Assembly: GCA_021030905.1 (NCBI GenBank)
Contig: JAGFMI010000003.1
Coordinates: 1,612,001-1,676,000 of the forward strand
Length of the DNA stretch: 64,000 nucleotides
Direction: 5' to 3'
From: Pyrenula massariospora
Lineage: Eukaryota; Ascomycota; Eurotiomycetes; Pyrenulales; Pyrenulaceae
The notes beneath the pieces were generated by a model, which saw only the letters and a list, made by a program, of their open reading frames with translations, searched no databases and was not told where the DNA came from. The translations under genes and the position numbers were made by a program. Of the stretch, positions 54,186 through 63,835 are shown one piece after another; position 1 is the stretch's first letter, and the number at the start of each line of letters is the position of its first letter.

Positions 54186-54877
54186 GCAAGCAAGAACCCT
54201 TTTAGCCCGTCGTTGAGAGAGTGAAAGTGACAAGTTATACGTCAAGGATGGAGAGGTATGCAAGAAAGCATCACCCTGTGAGCCGTCGACGTCTGAAGGA
54301 GGCTTCGAGTACACCAATGAGCAAAGATCCACCCGTAGCTTCCCCTTGGGCTCGCTTAGACCTTCTAATGATAAATGATCTTCAATGGCTCCGAGCCTGC
54401 AGATCTCAGCCCTCAACGATCTCCAATAATCCCAGGCCAAGCAAGGCCAGCTCCTACATTGCGCCTCTGCTCGAGCCGCCAGGCCCAGAATACTGCGACA
54501 CAAACCGGTTCCGTTACCAAGATCCAAGGGAACAAGTCCTGCATCTTCGCCTTCACTGCCAAGTGAACAACGTCATCGGTGATTGACTTAAAAGCCCCTC
54601 CGGCCCCTCTCTAGTCTCAGGCTCTTCCTTTCCTGCGTCAAAACAAGTCCTACAGTCTCCGTAGATCCCTTTTTGAACCCATTTCTTAACTTCCTCTACT
54701 CCCAAGGTCCCTTCCATCAGTTTCTTTCCCTGATAGTACTTAACGGGTCGACCCCATCAAGAGTGTCCTCTCTCGTTTCACGCTGCCCCACTATCCACCC
54801 CACCACCTGTACAACCACCAACACACTCCCTAACCAGCTTGCACCCTCGAAGCTCCCATAACACCCCAGAAACCACC
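54186..54877. other. Intergenic with CT-rich leader
   Basis: The right half (about 54590-54870) is pyrimidine-rich and fits the promoter and leader of the next, probably well-expressed, gene. Open frames here are rejected. Confidence 0.5.
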
Positions 54878-55317
54878 ATGGACTCCCTCAAATCAGCCTT
54901 CTCCGGCGGTGACAACAACGACCAGCAATCCTCCGGCGAGCAGAAAAAAGAAGGTGGCGGTGGCGGTTTCCTCGGCGGCCTAGGCGACAAGCTCAACTCC
55001 GCGGCCGGCGGTGGCCGCGAGAGCGAGAAGAACGAGGACATGCTCGACAAGGGTTCGTCTTCCCCCCTACCAGCACCCCTTCCCCCCTGCCTCTGTCTGA
55101 GATGTGTTACATTGTGACATCTGCTAACCATCCCACGTTTGTGTGTGTAGGCATCGACATGGTGCAGGAGAAGGTTCTCGGCCAGGGACCGCAGGATAAT
55201 GAGAGTGCGGTCGAGCAGGCCAAGGATGAGCAGATTTCGGATTTTATCCGCGGGAAGTATAAGAGTGCGACGGGGTCGGAGATGCCGATTAAGGATAAGG
55301 AGACGAGGCTTGGCTGA
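54878..55317 (+). CDS. Small glycine-rich hydrophilic protein, stress-type
   Basis: Two exons (54878-55052, 55151-55317) give 113 residues. MDSLKSAFSGGDNNDQQSSG leads into a Gly-rich part (GGGGGFLGGLGDKLNSAAGG). After the intron comes GIDMVQEKVLGQGPQDNESA, then a conserved tail (EQAKDEQISDFIRGKYKSAT). Short, very hydrophilic proteins of this layout are widespread in filamentous ascomycetes and are often reported as stress- or damage-induced; I infer the role only from that resemblance. The 98-nt intron has a GTTCGT donor and a good branch site (CTGCTAAC) and rebuilds a Gly codon. The compact CT-rich promoter suggests strong expression. Confidence 0.8.
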
Positions 55318-55993
55318 GGGAGCGAGGTGCGCTGGCCTTTGGGGGGATGGGATGCGGGCAGGTGTTTGAATTCTGGGGAGGTACTGGTGTGCTCTTTCTG
55401 CGTAGAGGAAGTACTTGGACGGGAAGGAGTGTTCCAAGGACGGAAGAAGTGGCTGGCATATTCACGAGCTAGATATAGACATGGATGGTATTTAATGATG
55501 TCCGCCGGAGGAGCTTGAATACGAGTCCATTCTCCAACCAGTGACTTGTCCCCAAGTCAATTGTTTTCAGACGTGAAGATGCAAGAATGCGAAGAAGCAG
55601 TCTTTCTCCGGCCATGCAGAAAGCAGCTTGAACCTAACCATCGGCAGCAAATTGAGAGATATCATGTATGTAGTCTATTTCTAGTCTTATCCGTGTCTCA
55701 TCGTAACTCATGATCTTGCCAGTCCATTCTTCGTCATTATCAATTTCTCATAAGCATGTAGTAGAACCTCCCGAATTACCGCTTCGAGTCTTTCATAAGC
55801 ACTACCAATAGCAGCGCCGTGAAGCATATCCTGTTAACCGCCCCCAAATTCCCGGTTCATGATTTGTCCCTTGGAGCGCAATGCCGATGGGCAGAGGAAA
55901 TGTACTGTACGTTTCCACGTGCGAAAATTATCATGGCGCTGAAAGTGCCAGCAATTGTAAAATTCGGATGCAATTCTCGTCGGATCCGGATTC
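55318..55993. other. Convergent intergenic region
   Basis: 3' flanks of the glycine-rich protein gene and the CobW gene. Nothing else is supported. Confidence 0.5.
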
Positions 55994-57094
55994 TCATCCC
56001 ACCTTCTCCACGGTCACCGTGTATTTCTGCTGTTCATCCTGTAGCTTCAACAAGCCTTCGCCTTCTATCCTTTTCTTCCACTTCGTTGCTTCACCCCTAG
56101 CCAGGACGGCTGTCAAACGCAGCGAGTCTTTGCTAAGAGGGCCAATGCCTTCGTCCAGCGGTGTGATATTCCATCGTGAGAAAGCCCAGTTGAGAACGTA
56201 CACTTTTAGCTCGTTCTCGGTTTCTTCGGTGATGGAATTACTCCTCTGGCCTGTAGAATCGTTCGGAGGCTTGGTAGCAGCAAGCAGCCCCTTGATCCGA
56301 TAGACTTCATCCTTTGGGGCGGAAAGGAGAAAGTCTTCTAGACCCTCAACATCCACAGGCAAAGGGAGTTGTGAGTCAGCCGTAAGAGCAATGGACAATA
56401 CTTCCACTTCACTCTGATGGTGGTGTTCATGGTCCAGCGGCGGAGAGACATCCACTGCCGCAAGTGCTCCCTCCTTGGCCACCAACGCGCCGTCTATCCC
56501 CATGATGACATCCTGGTCGACCCAACCCTTCACGCTCTTCACCCACGCAATGGGCAGCTCCAGGTCTCCAACTCTGTCGAGACACTCGTCAAACCGCCGT
56601 TCATCAACAAGCTCCCACTTGTTAAACACGATAAGATCGGTGTACCGGGCCTGCATCTTCGCAGTGTAGCTCGTATCCTCGTAGCCTTTCCAATTCTCGG
56701 CGTCGATGACGCTGATGACACCGTCCAAGACGAAGGCGCCATCGCGCTCTCTAGATAAGCGACTGACTTCCATGGCAAGCGTGGCCGGGAAAGCCGACCC
56801 GGAGGTCTCGATAATGATCCTGTCCGGGTTCACCTCTTCTCGTAGCTGGACAAGCGCATCCGATAGCTGCCCCACCAGATTACAGCAGATGCAGCCATTG
56901 AGGAGCTCTCTGACGCCGGAAATGGCGCTCTGTGAGGCGAGCTTGGAGTCCACGGCCAGGTCACCGAACTCATTCTTAAGGAGCGCCAAGCTATAGGACG
57001 TGGGGAGCTGCGGAATGAGGTTGAGAATGAGCGTGGTCTTCCCTGAGCCCAAGAAGCCGGTTAGGATGGTGACTGGAGTTCCGGCTGGAGCCAT
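55994..57094 (-). CDS. CobW-type G3E GTPase (metal chaperone family)
   Basis: Intronless, 366 residues on the minus strand. Walker A is GFLGSGKTT (13-21). The metal site is G-C-I-C-C (68, 70, 71). IIIETSGSAFPATLA is the G3 region (usual form ETTGxxxP). The base-recognition motif is NKWE instead of NKxD. A His-rich loop, DHEHHHQSE, is a likely metal-binding segment. The C-terminal CobW domain contains VYRIKGLLAA and LNWAFSRWNI. G3E proteins deliver zinc or cobalt to client enzymes using GTP (established). The N-terminal CPELVPI motif that lets Zng1 dock on methionine aminopeptidase is absent: the protein starts five residues before the first strand. So this is a CobW paralogue with an unknown client. 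Confidence 0.9.
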   Translation of the reverse strand: MAPAGTPVTILTGFLGSGKTTLILNLIPQLPTSYSLALLKNEFGDLAVDSKLASQSAISGVRELLNGCICCNLVGQLSDALVQLREEVNPDRIIIETSGSAFPATLAMEVSRLSRERDGAFVLDGVISVIDAENWKGYEDTSYTAKMQARYTDLIVFNKWELVDERRFDECLDRVGDLELPIAWVKSVKGWVDQDVIMGIDGALVAKEGALAAVDVSPPLDHEHHHQSEVEVLSIALTADSQLPLPVDVEGLEDFLLSAPKDEVYRIKGLLAATKPPNDSTGQRSNSITEETENELKVYVLNWAFSRWNITPLDEGIGPLSKDSLRLTAVLARGEATKWKKRIEGEGLLKLQDEQQKYTVTVEKVG

Positions 57095-57616
57095 GATAAG
57101 ACGTGAATCCTGACACGGGAAATAGCAGGTCCGAAGCTGGGAGCAGAATTCTGCTGGACCGTGCGAAAACGCACATGCAGCATCTTATGAAGAAATGCAC
57201 GGCTTGGAGTTTACGTCAAAAGATTAGATCAGTTCCCTTTTGAGATGGGTCGGATGGCTGGACGTCCCGAACGTCACGCAAACTACTGTGGGGAGGAAAG
57301 ATATCTAAGTTAGTGAAGCTAGTCTGGATTCGTCCGCGAATTTAGCAAACTTTGTGAGAGCGAAACCAGCTCACCCTCGCCGACTGTATGCTGGCAAGCT
57401 ACGGACGCTTGGAGGAAGGATTTTGGTCGCCAGAGTTCTGCGAGTAACAGCATTGCTTTTCTAAGAGTCAAGATCTCGTATTTCTTGACCCACTGCATAT
57501 GTCCATCGGGCGCAACCATCCATGACTAGGATGCTTTGGAATGATAGTGTTCCGTCACCCATCTTACGGCGACGTTATCGTGGAAGATCAAAGCGATTCG
57601 AAGAGCAGAATTATAC
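57095..57616. other. Divergent promoter between the CobW GTPase and methyltransferase genes
   Basis: A 522-nt spacer between two start codons. No clear metal-response or other box is recognised. Confidence 0.5.
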
Positions 57617-58754
57617 ATGGTTCACTTCGTACGCTTTTTCAAGCCACCCAAAGCATACGAAGATGTGAACAGAGCACAATGTGTGTCTGCGGTGATCTCG
57701 ATCCAAAACGACCTGGGAGACGTCTTCTTGGGGGCAACAGTTGAAGTTGAGGCTGAATTATTTGTCAATTTGCACGACGATGCTAGCGAGGCAACATCCT
57801 GCAGAAGCCAGATTCAATTGTGGCGTGCTGGTGATAGATCTATGAGCATCAACATGAAGCTGCGGAAACGGTACGCAGCATTACGACTGTACGTAGCGGC
57901 GAAATTACCAGATGATGGGATCGTTAGAATACTACCAGCAATTGTTCCAGCCTGGAGCGCAACATTTGGCTGGGGATCCGCGGCCTCTTGTCAAGCAGAA
58001 GCTCTTTTGGAGAGGCGCTTTGAGATGCCAGAGGAGGGGTCCAGCAATCTGAAAATATGGGAACAAACTGGTAACAGCATTGCTTGTCATATCTGGTTCG
58101 TCTGCCGCAAACCCTTCGCTGGTTGAGATTGCGCTAAAGCTGGTAAGGGACGCTGCGTTGGGACTGCTACTGCTCTTCCATCGTCTAAAACGTCGACCGG
58201 AGTTGGCAAACATGCCGCGTCTGCTAGAGCACCTACATTCAATCCAACGTAAGCAGCTTGCTTCGAAATTCTCGATCATCGAACTGGGATCAGGATGCGG
58301 TATCGTCGGTATCGCCCTATCAAGGATCTGGTCCCTGGAAAACATTCTTTTGACCGATCAACCTGAAGCAGAAAGTATATTGGATAGAAACATTACAGCC
58401 GCGTTCCCTTTGAGCACCTCAATTCAATACAAGTCGCTCGTATGGGGAAAACTCGATGATTTTGTGAACCTCGAGAATGCAGACCTAGTCCTTGTCTCAG
58501 ACTGTACGTATAACCCTGACAGTGCACCAGATTTGGTGAAGACTCTTGCGCACATTGCAACGACATCATTGCGTTTAATCATCTTGGTCGGAATGAAGAG
58601 GAGGCACGATAGTGAGTCGATTTTTTTTGAGTTGATGAGGGAGGAAGAATTCGTCATTACGGAACAGTCGACGGTGTTGCTGCCTCAGATCGCGGACCAA
58701 GAGCATTGTTCCATCGAGGTATACCTTTTCAAAAAGGACTGCTTACAGAATTAA
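57617..58754 (+). CDS. Family-16 protein methyltransferase (Rrg1-like)
   Basis: Two exons (57617-58095, 58148-58754) give 361 residues. The SAM-binding loop is IIELGSGCGIVG at about 203-214. The post-II motif LVLVSDCTYNP (D278-x-x-Y281) marks the METTL21/FAM86/Efm group of lysine methyltransferases. IWEQTGNSIACHIWDAALGL, rebuilt across the intron, is the motif that precedes the fold. The ~150-residue N-terminal part begins MVHFVRFFKPPKAYED. Substrate is unknown; relatives methylate elongation factors or chaperones, and fission-yeast Rrg1 was named for a glucose response. The 52-nt intron has a GTTCGT donor and a TAAG acceptor; the alternative acceptor just upstream gives an immediate stop. 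Cytosolic location is assumed. Confidence 0.85.
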
Positions 58755-59300
58755 TTCTGGGCAACCAGGGGGGTGAAATCGAAGACTGGGCCACCTCGTC
58801 TTACAAATATCGGCACACGTAGCCTTGGATTTGAGAAATCAATTGTAACGTAGTGGAAGGTTGTGTCAGAAGTCGTTACACATCTGATTGTTAACACTGG
58901 TGTCCATCCGGTATATACTGAATGTGCGATGGCTTCTGACACCGAAGCCATAAGCACAGGTGGCCTGGACTTCGATTTCACCCCATGGAAACATGACTTA
59001 AAATATGTTTGAGACTGTGACGACTTTGCTAAAAGCAAATAAGGTAAAATTGAGAGTCTGCCATCTACAAACATCTTTTCAAACCGGCCCATCCTCTATG
59101 AACGGCTTTTTTCTAGAGGAGCTAGAGGCTCAGCATTCAACGCTTGATACTTGAGCAGTTCCGGGATAAAGGTACACATTGCTCGAGCGAGCCTTCTCTG
59201 GACAACGCCGTATCTCGTCCTGAATGAATTACAATTCTGCTGTGCCTTCAATTATGCATTAAATTCGTCTCTTCGTATTCGTCGTTAATGTCATAACACG
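58755..59300. other. Convergent intergenic region
   Basis: 3' flanks of the methyltransferase gene and the next minus-strand gene. Nothing else is supported. Confidence 0.5.
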
Positions 59301-60669
59301 TCACGAAGGATCGCCTGGTGAAGTCGATGTTTCTCGCTTAATGGGTGAACCCGTCTTCCCACCATTAAAGCTGCCTGGTCTCGAAGGAGGATCATTCGGA
59401 ACAGGCTCTCTTTCTTCATCACTTTCTGTGACCGTCTCGTGAGCTGTCTGCTCCTCGCTCTGTGGCACTTCGACCTCTTTCACAAACTCTGGATCTTTGA
59501 GTTCCGCACCTGGGCTCTTATTTCCCAAGACATTAGATGCTAGTGGATGAATTTCTCGATGAGACACTCACATTGGTGGTCGATATGCTCCTTTCATCTA
59601 ATCCTTTACTTGCTGCTAATTTTCGTGCTGCTTCTCGCTTACGTATAATTTCTATTTCCTCCTGTTCACGCACTTGTTCTTCCTCAAATTTGAGGTCGGT
59701 TATGGAGGGTGGCTCAGGGTCAGGATCTGCCGAGTCTTCTACCACGCTGTTGGACGAGCTCTTTCTCGAGCTGGATTTGACACCCTTCGGAAGACTCTTA
59801 GCCGTCTTAGACGATACCGTCCGGGTCGAAACCTGGGATGGACGAGATCTCTTTCCTGACCTTGTTTTACCGCTACTATGGTCATCGGAAACCGCACCGG
59901 TCGTTCGTCGTTCTAGCATCATAGAGAACTCATCATCCAGGGGAACAGCGTCTTCCTCCTCGTCACTTGGGATCAGATCGCCTCGAGAACTTAGGGAGTG
60001 AGTAGTAGACCGTGACGTTGCAGTGCCACTCCTCTGCCTGGTGTGCTTCGTCCTGGATCTCTCCATCTCGCTCTCGTCCGATTGTTCGAGCAGAGGCTCA
60101 GCTTCGCCATCTCTTCTCCAAGCACCCCCCAGATGTTCCTGTAGATCTGCTGCAGATGGTTTGTACCGGAGGCCTTTGCCACCGAGTCTCCATGGTAATC
60201 GTTCTAGAAACCCGAGATACGAGGAACTGGGAATGACAGTTGGATCATCCTCTGAGTCTGACGGGAGATGCGTGCTTTTCCGTCTCGTCCGTGTCCCATA
60301 ATTCATTGTCCGCTGCCTCCGAGGCTGATCTTTTCCATCGCGAGGAGGATTTCCAGCAAGCAAACGATCCAGCTCATCATTGCCCCAGCCGACGAAGCCA
60401 CTGTTGGATTCCTCGTCATCCTCCCAATCATCGTAGAAGTCAAAGCTCAGTTCGGCGCGGCCTCTCGAGCGTGCCCGTCTTCGCCGCAAGCGATCATCTC
60501 TGGATGGGAAGCATGGCGCAGTGCAAGCTTGGATTGAAGACTTTATAGATGCGAAGCAAGGGTCGATATAATTCTGGGAAAAGGTATAGATGTTCTCTTG
60601 GGCAGTCTCGTTTGCTGATTCGAGGTTGCGTGAGAGGGTATGGAGTGTCTGTCGCAGTTCGGGGTTCAT
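59301..60669 (-). CDS. Conserved-looking fungal protein with acidic/basic disordered tail
   Basis: Two exons on the minus strand (60669-59572, 59516-59301) give 437 residues. The N-terminus MNPELRQTLHTLSRNLESAN looks helical. It is followed by PCFASIKSSIQACTAPCFPS, a basic block (RLRRRRARSRGRAELSFDFY), and an acidic WEDDEESNSG. FLERLPWRLGGKGLRYKPSA looks like a conserved linear motif. The remainder is Ser/Arg/Glu-rich with a coiled-coil stretch (EEEQVREQEEIEIIRKREAA). I do not recognise a domain. The 55-nt intron (GTGAGT...ATAAG) removes the stop that would otherwise end the protein at residue 378. That extension is acidic and protein-like, so the spliced form is preferred but not certain. 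Confidence 0.65.
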
Positions 60670-61270
60670 GGCCGAAGGAGTGTTTGCAAGACCATCGAGT
60701 AATCTTTGGTCGATGCGGGTGGGATAGTGCTAGAGAGAGTCTGCTGTGAGTCTGGCAAACATATTGAGGGAAAACGACGTAGATGGACACAAGGCTCAAC
60801 TGTTGTCTCTATTTGCAGACTGGCGCATTAGCTGTAACAAGCATGATCAGCCTTACCTCGATATCTACAGGGACCCGTGCCTCAGCTCTTGGCGATTTTG
60901 GAGCCGCGGTTCCACACCTTACGGCAACTGTTTGAGGTTAATGCTTACGGGACCCTCCCCATCTCAATCGTCCTCGCCTATCTTGTGTGAGTGTTGGCGT
61001 CCTACACACTTCTTCGCGATCTCAATGTACGAGTAGATAGAATAGTATGTGTGAAATAGACAATTAAAGGACGTTTTACAAGCATGCCAAACTTTGGTGG
61101 TAGCAAAATTGCTCTTGTATTCAAGATACTCAACGATCTATCTAAGAAAGCACTATCTATTCTCAACTGCATGACAGGGATCTAGTCATGTCTATTGCCC
61201 AAAGAATGACGCAGGTCAGAAGGCCGCTCGCAGGATCAGAACTTTTATGAAATAATCACCTATTTCACCA
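60670..61270. other. Intergenic between two minus-strand genes
   Basis: 3' flank of ornithine decarboxylase and upstream region of the preceding gene. Nothing else is seen. Confidence 0.5.
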
Positions 61271-62635
61271 TCAATACTCCAGTAGTGCCGACGCGCCAGG
61301 CTCGCTTGAGACGTAGATAACCTCGTGATTGTCGCTGAAGCCGTTGAAGCGCGTCGCAGAGCAAATGGTGTAGGCGCCCATGTTCTCAAAATAAAGCCAG
61401 TCGCCCACATCGATGACACCGGGCAGGATGCAGCTGCCTGTGATCATATCGATGCCATCGCAGGTGGGACCCCAGATCGAGTACTCCACTGGCTCGTGAG
61501 AAATAGAGGCTGTCTCAAGCACCTGAGCTATGGGATGTTGATGATCAAAGACGATGTTCGAGAAATTCCCATAGACGCCGTCATTGAGATACAACATGTA
61601 TGCCTGCTCAAGTGGGAAGCCTTTCTGAACATCCCGTCTAGCAATGACATTTGTAGCCAGTGTAAAGGCGCGCCCGACGTAGTAACGCCCTGGCTCTCCA
61701 ATGACGTGAAAGTGAGCTGGAATGTATAGATTCAGAGCCTCAGTAAGAGATGCCGCAAACATCTCAAATGTGGTGTCTTCGAATCCACCTCCGACATCTA
61801 GTATCTGGAGATCGTAACCAGCGGCTGCCGCTTGGTCAAAAACATGCGCTGCGTCGCGCACAGCTTTGACAAATGCAGCTGGATCACCAGCACCAGAGCC
61901 AACATGGAAGCTGACTCCGACCAAGTTCAGCTCCAGTTCACTTGCGAGGTCAATCAATTCTTGGGTCTTGCCCAAGCAGGCTCCGAATTTTGCACTCAGA
62001 CGACAGAGACTGGCGGAATCGTCGGTGAGAATCCGTAGAAACAATTCAGCGTCGGGGAAAAACTTCTTGATTTTGTAAAGTTCGTCTGCATTGTCGAAGG
62101 TCATCTGCTTTACTCCTTTTGCAGCGGCGTAGCGAACATAAGACTTCGTCTTGCAAGGCTGAGCGTAGATGATCCGATCAGTGTCAACCCCCAGGCTCAA
62201 AATTCTTTCGATCTCGTTTTGGGAAGCACAATCGAATCCTGTGCCTAATTTTGACAAAAGGCGGAGTACTTCCGTGTCAGGGTTGCATTTGACGGCTAAC
62301 AGTATATTAGCAGACACGTATAGAGTGATACTGTTAGCGTACTGACCGTAGAAGGGTTTGACTCTGGGAAGATTGAGTTTCCATCGGAGATGCTGACGAT
62401 ATACTTCTCCAAGATCCGCAACATAAAAGGCATCTTCGTCACCAGCCTGACATGTGTCGACATTGATCTGAGTAGCCTGCGTCTTCATAACATTAAGGAC
62501 TAGGTCCTTAGATTCCCTATTCGCAAACCCTTCGTACTTTTTGACTCCATACTGTCTAGGGTCAAATTTTCCCCTCTTCCGGGTGTAATTGTTGTTGGTC
62601 AAAATCTCTTCTGTCGTGATTGGGGACGGTGCCAT
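61271..62635 (-). CDS. spe1: Ornithine decarboxylase
   Basis: Two exons on the minus strand (62635-62347, 62295-61271) give 437 residues. This cytosolic PLP enzyme makes putrescine, the first and rate-limiting step of polyamine synthesis. The PLP lysine is in RVKPFYAVKCNPD, which the splice creates. Other landmarks are FDCASQNEIERIL, the phosphate-binding FHVGSGAGDP and DVGGGFE, EPGRYYV, and the active-site cysteine of the partner subunit in WGPTCDGIDMI. The start is ATG 62635 (MAPSPITTEEIL). The 51-nt intron (GTCAGT...GTTAG) is a multiple of three and has no in-frame stop. If retained it would insert 17 residues between PFY and AVK, right at the cofactor lysine, and almost certainly kill activity. 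A palindrome lies in the upstream leader. Confidence 0.95.
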   Translation of the reverse strand: MAPSPITTEEILTNNNYTRKRGKFDPRQYGVKKYEGFANRESKDLVLNVMKTQATQINVDTCQAGDEDAFYVADLGEVYRQHLRWKLNLPRVKPFYGQYANSITLYVSANILLAVKCNPDTEVLRLLSKLGTGFDCASQNEIERILSLGVDTDRIIYAQPCKTKSYVRYAAAKGVKQMTFDNADELYKIKKFFPDAELFLRILTDDSASLCRLSAKFGACLGKTQELIDLASELELNLVGVSFHVGSGAGDPAAFVKAVRDAAHVFDQAAAAGYDLQILDVGGGFEDTTFEMFAASLTEALNLYIPAHFHVIGEPGRYYVGRAFTLATNVIARRDVQKGFPLEQAYMLYLNDGVYGNFSNIVFDHQHPIAQVLETASISHEPVEYSIWGPTCDGIDMITGSCILPGVIDVGDWLYFENMGAYTICSATRFNGFSDNHEVIYVSSEPGASALLEY

Positions 62636-63835
62636 AACCCAGCCCAAGAGGCGCAGGCAACAATCGAGGAGAAAGAGAGTATGACGTGTACTAGGGCGGC
62701 TGTAATGACTCGAGTCCTATGTAGCTTGGACTCTCCTTGTACGACCCTTCCTCTTGAAGAGGAAGAACCTTTGGAGTTGTCCTATGCGGCAGCTGAAGGT
62801 TGGAGAAGACGGTGGTCGGTATCGGAAACAAGACGGAGGCACAGAAAAGCTCTGAAGTCGTGAGACTACACAGCAGGGGGCGGAAGGTCGTTGAGAATAT
62901 GAGGATGCCGCTTAGAGCAGACAAGTTGAAGGAAAGGAAGATCTATGGGAGAGGCCGTAGTGGATTGTCCTTGGATATCCCAAAGGCGCTGATGCTGGGT
63001 AAGTATTTGGAATGAAATACCAGATGTATGGCAGCAAGATTCGTGAACGATCCGACGACAAGAAAAACAAAAGTAAAAGGGCAACGAAAAAGATGAGCTG
63101 TGGAAGCCAGATGGTGGGGAATTTTGCCAACGACGGATTCCCCTGGTGAGTGCGCCGTCGCGAGACTTTTTCGTCGCAAGGCAGGTAAGCCGAGGATTGC
63201 AACGGCAAGACGGAAGAATAAGGAAGCGGTGCATGGCGCACCATCGCTTCCTGCAAGGAAATTAAGACGAGTAATTTTTGAAGGAATCAAAGCATATCCA
63301 AGCTGTCTGAATGTCCTCTCATTTATAGTCCGCTTCCCTTGTACCTTCTAGGGAGACAGTTCTGAAATTGCACGGAGGCTTCTGGCTGCCCTCTGCAAAC
63401 GTCACTCGCTCACGGCTAGAAAAAGAGTCTGCAACAGGGCTACACCAGATCTTACTCTAGCGCTGGTGTCCTCAGGAAAGGATTACCCGTGATCTGCCAA
63501 CCATGGAAATGCGATGTTGGAGATGTGCTTGATCTGTTCTGAGTAAGCGCTGCCCTAGGTGTTGGAAATCTAGTTGTGCCCTATAGGTTTGCTCCTACGT
63601 AATCTGGCGCAACCAAGTCGTAGGCCATGGGAAACATTCAATGAAGCAGGAAACGGTTGACAAGAGAAAGCACATGACAGAAAGGGAGCCCACCTTCTCG
63701 GACTAAGCAGGCTCGCGGAGCGGTCTCAAAGTCAAAGTGCAAGGAACTGCGTGTGGATCCTAGGTAACGAATATTACGGGGACCGACGTTTCGATTTGAA
63801 CAGTTTGAGGGTTTATTGAGTGAAGATAGGACTTA
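62636..63835. other. Ornithine decarboxylase upstream region
   Basis: A long 1.2-kb spacer before ODC. On the minus strand it contains several overlapping open frames (up to about 120 codons) and a 19-nt palindrome. A long regulated leader would fit ODC biology, but no uORF can be singled out. Confidence 0.45.
62747..62765. repeat. 19-nt perfect palindrome in the ODC leader
   Basis: CTTCCTCTT-G-AAGAGGAAG is a perfect inverted repeat with one central base, 112-130 nt before the ODC ATG. If transcribed it would form an 8-bp hairpin with a three-base loop. Confidence 0.55.

Noticed and set aside
54778-55437. 219-codon minus-strand frame
   Set aside because: It is antisense to the glycine-rich small protein, its intron and promoter; no independent support.
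59537-60001. 154-codon plus-strand frame
   Set aside because: It is antisense to the disordered protein at 59.3-60.7 kb and only reflects its Ser/Glu-rich codons.
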